A DNA stretch of 17,408 nucleotides, from the NCBI GenBank assembly GCA_945888565.1, contig CAMDAL010000032.1, forward strand, positions 1 through 17,408, read 5' to 3'. The notes beneath the pieces were generated by a model. The model searched no databases. It was not told the origin of the DNA and saw only the letters and a list, made by a program, of their open reading frames with translations. Source of the stretch: Devosia equisanguinis. GTDB taxonomy: Bacteria > Pseudomonadota > Alphaproteobacteria > Rhizobiales > Devosiaceae. Below are positions 16,043 to 17,408 of this stretch, piece after piece (positions within the stretch are counted from its first letter, which is position 1; every line of letters starts with the position of its first letter). A program made the position numbers and the translations under genes.

Positions 16043-16196
16043 TCAGTTGCGATCCGAGCCGGCCAAGCCGCCATCCAGCACGAAATTGTAGCCGGCCTGA
16101 CCACCAACCAGCCACCCCTCGATATCGAAATCGCTGAAGCCGGTATTGCCGTCCGAGACGACACCCACGCCGTAGCCACCGTTGACGCCGATCCGC
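16043..16196 (-). pseudogene. Relic of a third porin (internal fragment)
   Basis: About 50 codons read IGVNGGYGVGVVSDGN, then FSDFDIEGWLVGGQAGYNFV and LDGGLAGSDRN, ending at a TGA at 16043-16045. This aligns with porin 1 and 2 residues ~50-95 (YVGGFVGYGWGTLADQDG, LSGWTVGAKLGANFSVGGG). It has no signal peptide, no start with a ribosome site, and nothing resembling the remaining two thirds of the barrel. I read it as a decayed remnant lying just upstream of the intact tandem copies. Confidence 0.75.
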
Positions 16197-16281
16197 TCCC
16201 TCGCCGATCGCGGTAGCCATGCCATCGTCAGATGGCGGTCGCCCGCACGCGGGCCCGTCCGATCCAACCCGTTGAGAAGGA

Positions 16282-16356
16282 TGGTGGGTGCGACAGGGAT
16301 TGAACCTGTGACCCCCGCCGTGTGAAGGCGATGCTCTCCCGCTGAGCTACGCACCC
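16282..16356 (-). tRNA. tRNA-Val (anticodon CAC)
   Basis: A complete cloverleaf on the minus strand: acceptor GGGTGCG/CGCACCC, D arm GCTC...GAGC, anticodon stem TCGCC/GGCGG with loop TTCACAC (anticodon CAC at 16324-16322, reading GUG), and T arm ACAGG-TTCAATC-CCTGT. The discriminator is A and CCA is encoded in the DNA (16284-16282). It lies 80 bases downstream of a second valine tRNA on the same strand, probably co-transcribed. Confidence 0.95.
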
Positions 16357-16436
16357 ATCCGTGGGCCTTCCGGCCCGTCAACTCACCTGCGGATTTCGCC
16401 GGTGACGCAAGGACTTGCGGGGTCCTGAGGCGGAGA

Positions 16437-16511
16437 TGGTGGGTGTAACAGGGATTGAACCTGTGACCCCTACCATGTCAAGGTAGTGCTCTCCCGCTGA
16501 GCTATACACCC
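16437..16511 (-). tRNA. tRNA-Val (anticodon GAC)
   Basis: A complete cloverleaf: acceptor GGGTGTA/TACACCC, D arm GCTC...GAGC, anticodon stem CTACC/GGTAG with loop TTGACAT (anticodon GAC, reading GUC and GUU), and T arm identical to the neighbouring tRNA. CCA is encoded. The D arm, variable loop and T arm match the CAC copy base for base, so the pair probably arose by duplication with changes in the acceptor and anticodon arms. Confidence 0.95.
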
Positions 16512-16619
16512 ATCTACGCCATCGACGCTGGCCGAAGCCCCCGTCGCGTGGAGGCGGATACACCATAAAACCGCGGCAAGGGTCAAGCGGGAAAACCCCA
16601 CTTCACCGAAAACCTGGGG

Positions 16620-16979
16620 TCAGGCCGCCAGCAGCCGCTCGACTTCGTGCACCAGGTCCTTGAGATGGAAGGGCTTCGACAGCACCGACGCATCCTTGGG
16701 GGCATCCGAATCGGGGTTGAGCGCCACGGCGGCAAAGCCGGTGATGAACATCACCTTGAGGTCCGGATCGAGTTCGGTGGCGCGCCGCGCCAGCTCGATG
16801 CCGTCCATCTCGGGCATCACGATGTCGCTGAGCAGCAGCGAAAAGGGCTCCTCGCGCAGCCGCTCGTAGGCTGACCTGCCATTGTCGAACGACACCACCT
16901 CGTATCCGGCGGTCTTGAGCGCCCGCGTCAGGAACTGGCGCATATCGTTATCGTCTTCGGCAAGCAGTATGCGCTTCAT
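16620..16979 (-). CDS. cpdR: CpdR, single-domain response regulator (ClpXP adaptor)
   Basis: A 119-residue stand-alone receiver domain. Acidic pocket residues are E8, D9 and D10, the phosphoacceptor is D52 (LLLSDIVMPEMDG), with T80 (FITG) and K102 (LSKPF). The stretch FITGFAAVALNPDS followed by APKDASVLSKPFHLKDLV is characteristic of alphaproteobacterial CpdR. In Caulobacter, unphosphorylated CpdR primes ClpXP to degrade cell-cycle proteins and is phosphorylated through CckA-ChpT. The C-terminus ends in AA. ATG 16979 gives the family-typical start MKRILLAEDD; an ATG three codons earlier (16988) is a reasonable alternative. An insertion-sequence end lies about 50 bases upstream of the start. 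Confidence 0.93.
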   Translation of the reverse strand: MKRILLAEDDNDMRQFLTRALKTAGYEVVSFDNGRSAYERLREEPFSLLLSDIVMPEMDGIELARRATELDPDLKVMFITGFAAVALNPDSDAPKDASVLSKPFHLKDLVHEVERLLAA

Positions 16980-17030
16980 GGCACCCATCTTCGGATTCTT
17001 CCGCGTCCGACTCTAATAGCTCATGTTTAA

Positions 17031-17408
17031 GAGCCTGTCGCCCAATAGGCGCGGCTTGAAGGTCGCCGCGCTTCCGAGCGCCATGACGGCGTAGAGAACC
17101 GGATTGAGGGCTCATTGAGGTCGGTTTTCCGCCGTTTTGGCCATCTTACCCGGCGTTTTCGGTTCGGCGGACGGACTCCCCGTGCAGTTTTCGAAGGTTG
17201 TGAACGGCGGCCTGGAGCTGCCACTCCCCGCGGCACCGCTCAAGCCCGCGCATGCTGAAGCGACCGGCATCCTGGCGGTCCTTCATCTGCCCGAACACCG
17301 GTTCGACGCTGGCTCCCCGTTTACGGTAGAGGGCGCGGGTAATTACCCACCCCTTCGGCAGGCCGCGTTTTGACCGTTCTGGGCGCGTTCAGGCGAGGGT
17401 AGCGAGGA
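17031..17408 (-). mobile_element. Partial insertion sequence (IS1182-like), one end at ~17031
   Basis: The sequence from GAGCCTGTCG (17031-17040) to the window edge contains the end of a transposase gene and about 115 bases of non-coding IS end. The outermost GAGCCTGT resembles the terminal inverted repeats of this IS group. The boundary is inferred, because the other end lies outside the window and no target duplication can be checked. Confidence 0.6.
17146..17408 (-). pseudogene. Transposase 3' fragment, IS1182-like DDE family, apparently broken
   Basis: On the minus strand 80 codons before the TAA at 17148-17146 read ALYRKRGASVEPVFGQMKDR, then FSMRGLERCRGEWQLQAAVH and NLRKLHGESV. This is the conserved C-terminus of IS1182/IS5-group transposases, including the catalytic-region glutamate in SVEPVFGQ. 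Going upstream in the same frame, the resemblance weakens after ALYRKRG and a TGA is met at 17391-17389. The gene therefore appears interrupted by a stop or frameshift, though the sequence beyond 17408 is needed to be certain. Confidence 0.75.

Noticed and set aside
15631..16179. N-terminal extension of the porin 2 frame to 402 residues
   Set aside because: The signal peptide begins at the ATG at 15630, which has its own AGGAGG site. The extension is AT-rich non-coding sequence.
16197..16566. Minus-strand open frames crossing the two tRNAs
   Set aside because: The peptides containing SSAGEH...GVTGSIPV are translations of tRNA sequence, a common artefact.
16980..17030. CtrA-like site (TTAA near 17028) upstream of cpdR
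   Set aside because: The second half-site does not match TTAA at the required 7-base spacing.
1..17408. CRISPR arrays, integrase/att pairs or phage genes
   Set aside because: No regularly spaced direct repeats, integrase-like proteins or tRNA-end duplications were seen. The only mobile DNA is the IS fragment at the right edge.

Overview
The window looks like chromosomal DNA of a high-GC alphaproteobacterium, most likely Hyphomicrobiales (Rhizobiales) and possibly Devosia-like. The reasons are a CpdR cell-cycle regulator, Omp25/Omp31-type small porins with MNRI... signal peptides ending in AAD, a rhizobial-style CCCCTCACCCG...GATGAGGGG intergenic palindromic repeat, and LiuR-like MerR control of fatty-acid genes. 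No database search was possible, so the genus is inference.

Region 1 (1-3844) is a fatty-acid uptake and beta-oxidation locus. A FadE-type long acyl-CoA dehydrogenase (partial, leaving the window at base 1) is divergent from an acyl-CoA synthetase (fadD), a LiuR-like MerR regulator and a small lipoprotein. These last three abut or overlap and look like one operon. Two TTGACG(T/C)TAACGTCAA palindromes lie in the fadE-fadD intergenic region, 104 bp apart centre to centre. One of them contains the likely -35 box of fadE. The downstream MerR protein is the obvious candidate to bind them.

Region 2 (3845-6704, minus) is a compact DNA-repair operon: ligase-associated exonuclease (LExo, metallo-beta-lactamase/beta-CASP fold), ATP-dependent DNA ligase and a small UVR-motif protein. 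The Lhr helicase and PdeM phosphoesterase that often accompany LExo and the ligase are absent here. Its last stop codon abuts that of the convergent lipoprotein gene.

Region 3 (6827-11991) holds a free-standing cyclic-nucleotide-binding-fold protein (plus strand) and, on the minus strand, an M16C presequence-type protease overlapping trxC by one base. A palindromic intergenic repeat and an aldo/keto reductase follow.

Region 4 (11992-14020) holds prfC (release factor 3). Upstream of it is an odd transcription unit: a 23-codon GTG-initiated reading frame with a near-perfect extended Shine-Dalgarno, then small hairpins and a minus-strand intrinsic terminator. This is the best candidate for something undescribed.

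Region 5 (14021-16300) holds two tandem paralogous small outer-membrane porins, the second with a clear terminator, plus a broken internal fragment of a third.

Region 6 (16282-17408) holds two tandem valine tRNAs (CAC and GAC anticodons), cpdR, and the 3' remnant of an IS1182-like transposase gene whose apparent end lies only about 50 bp upstream of the cpdR start.
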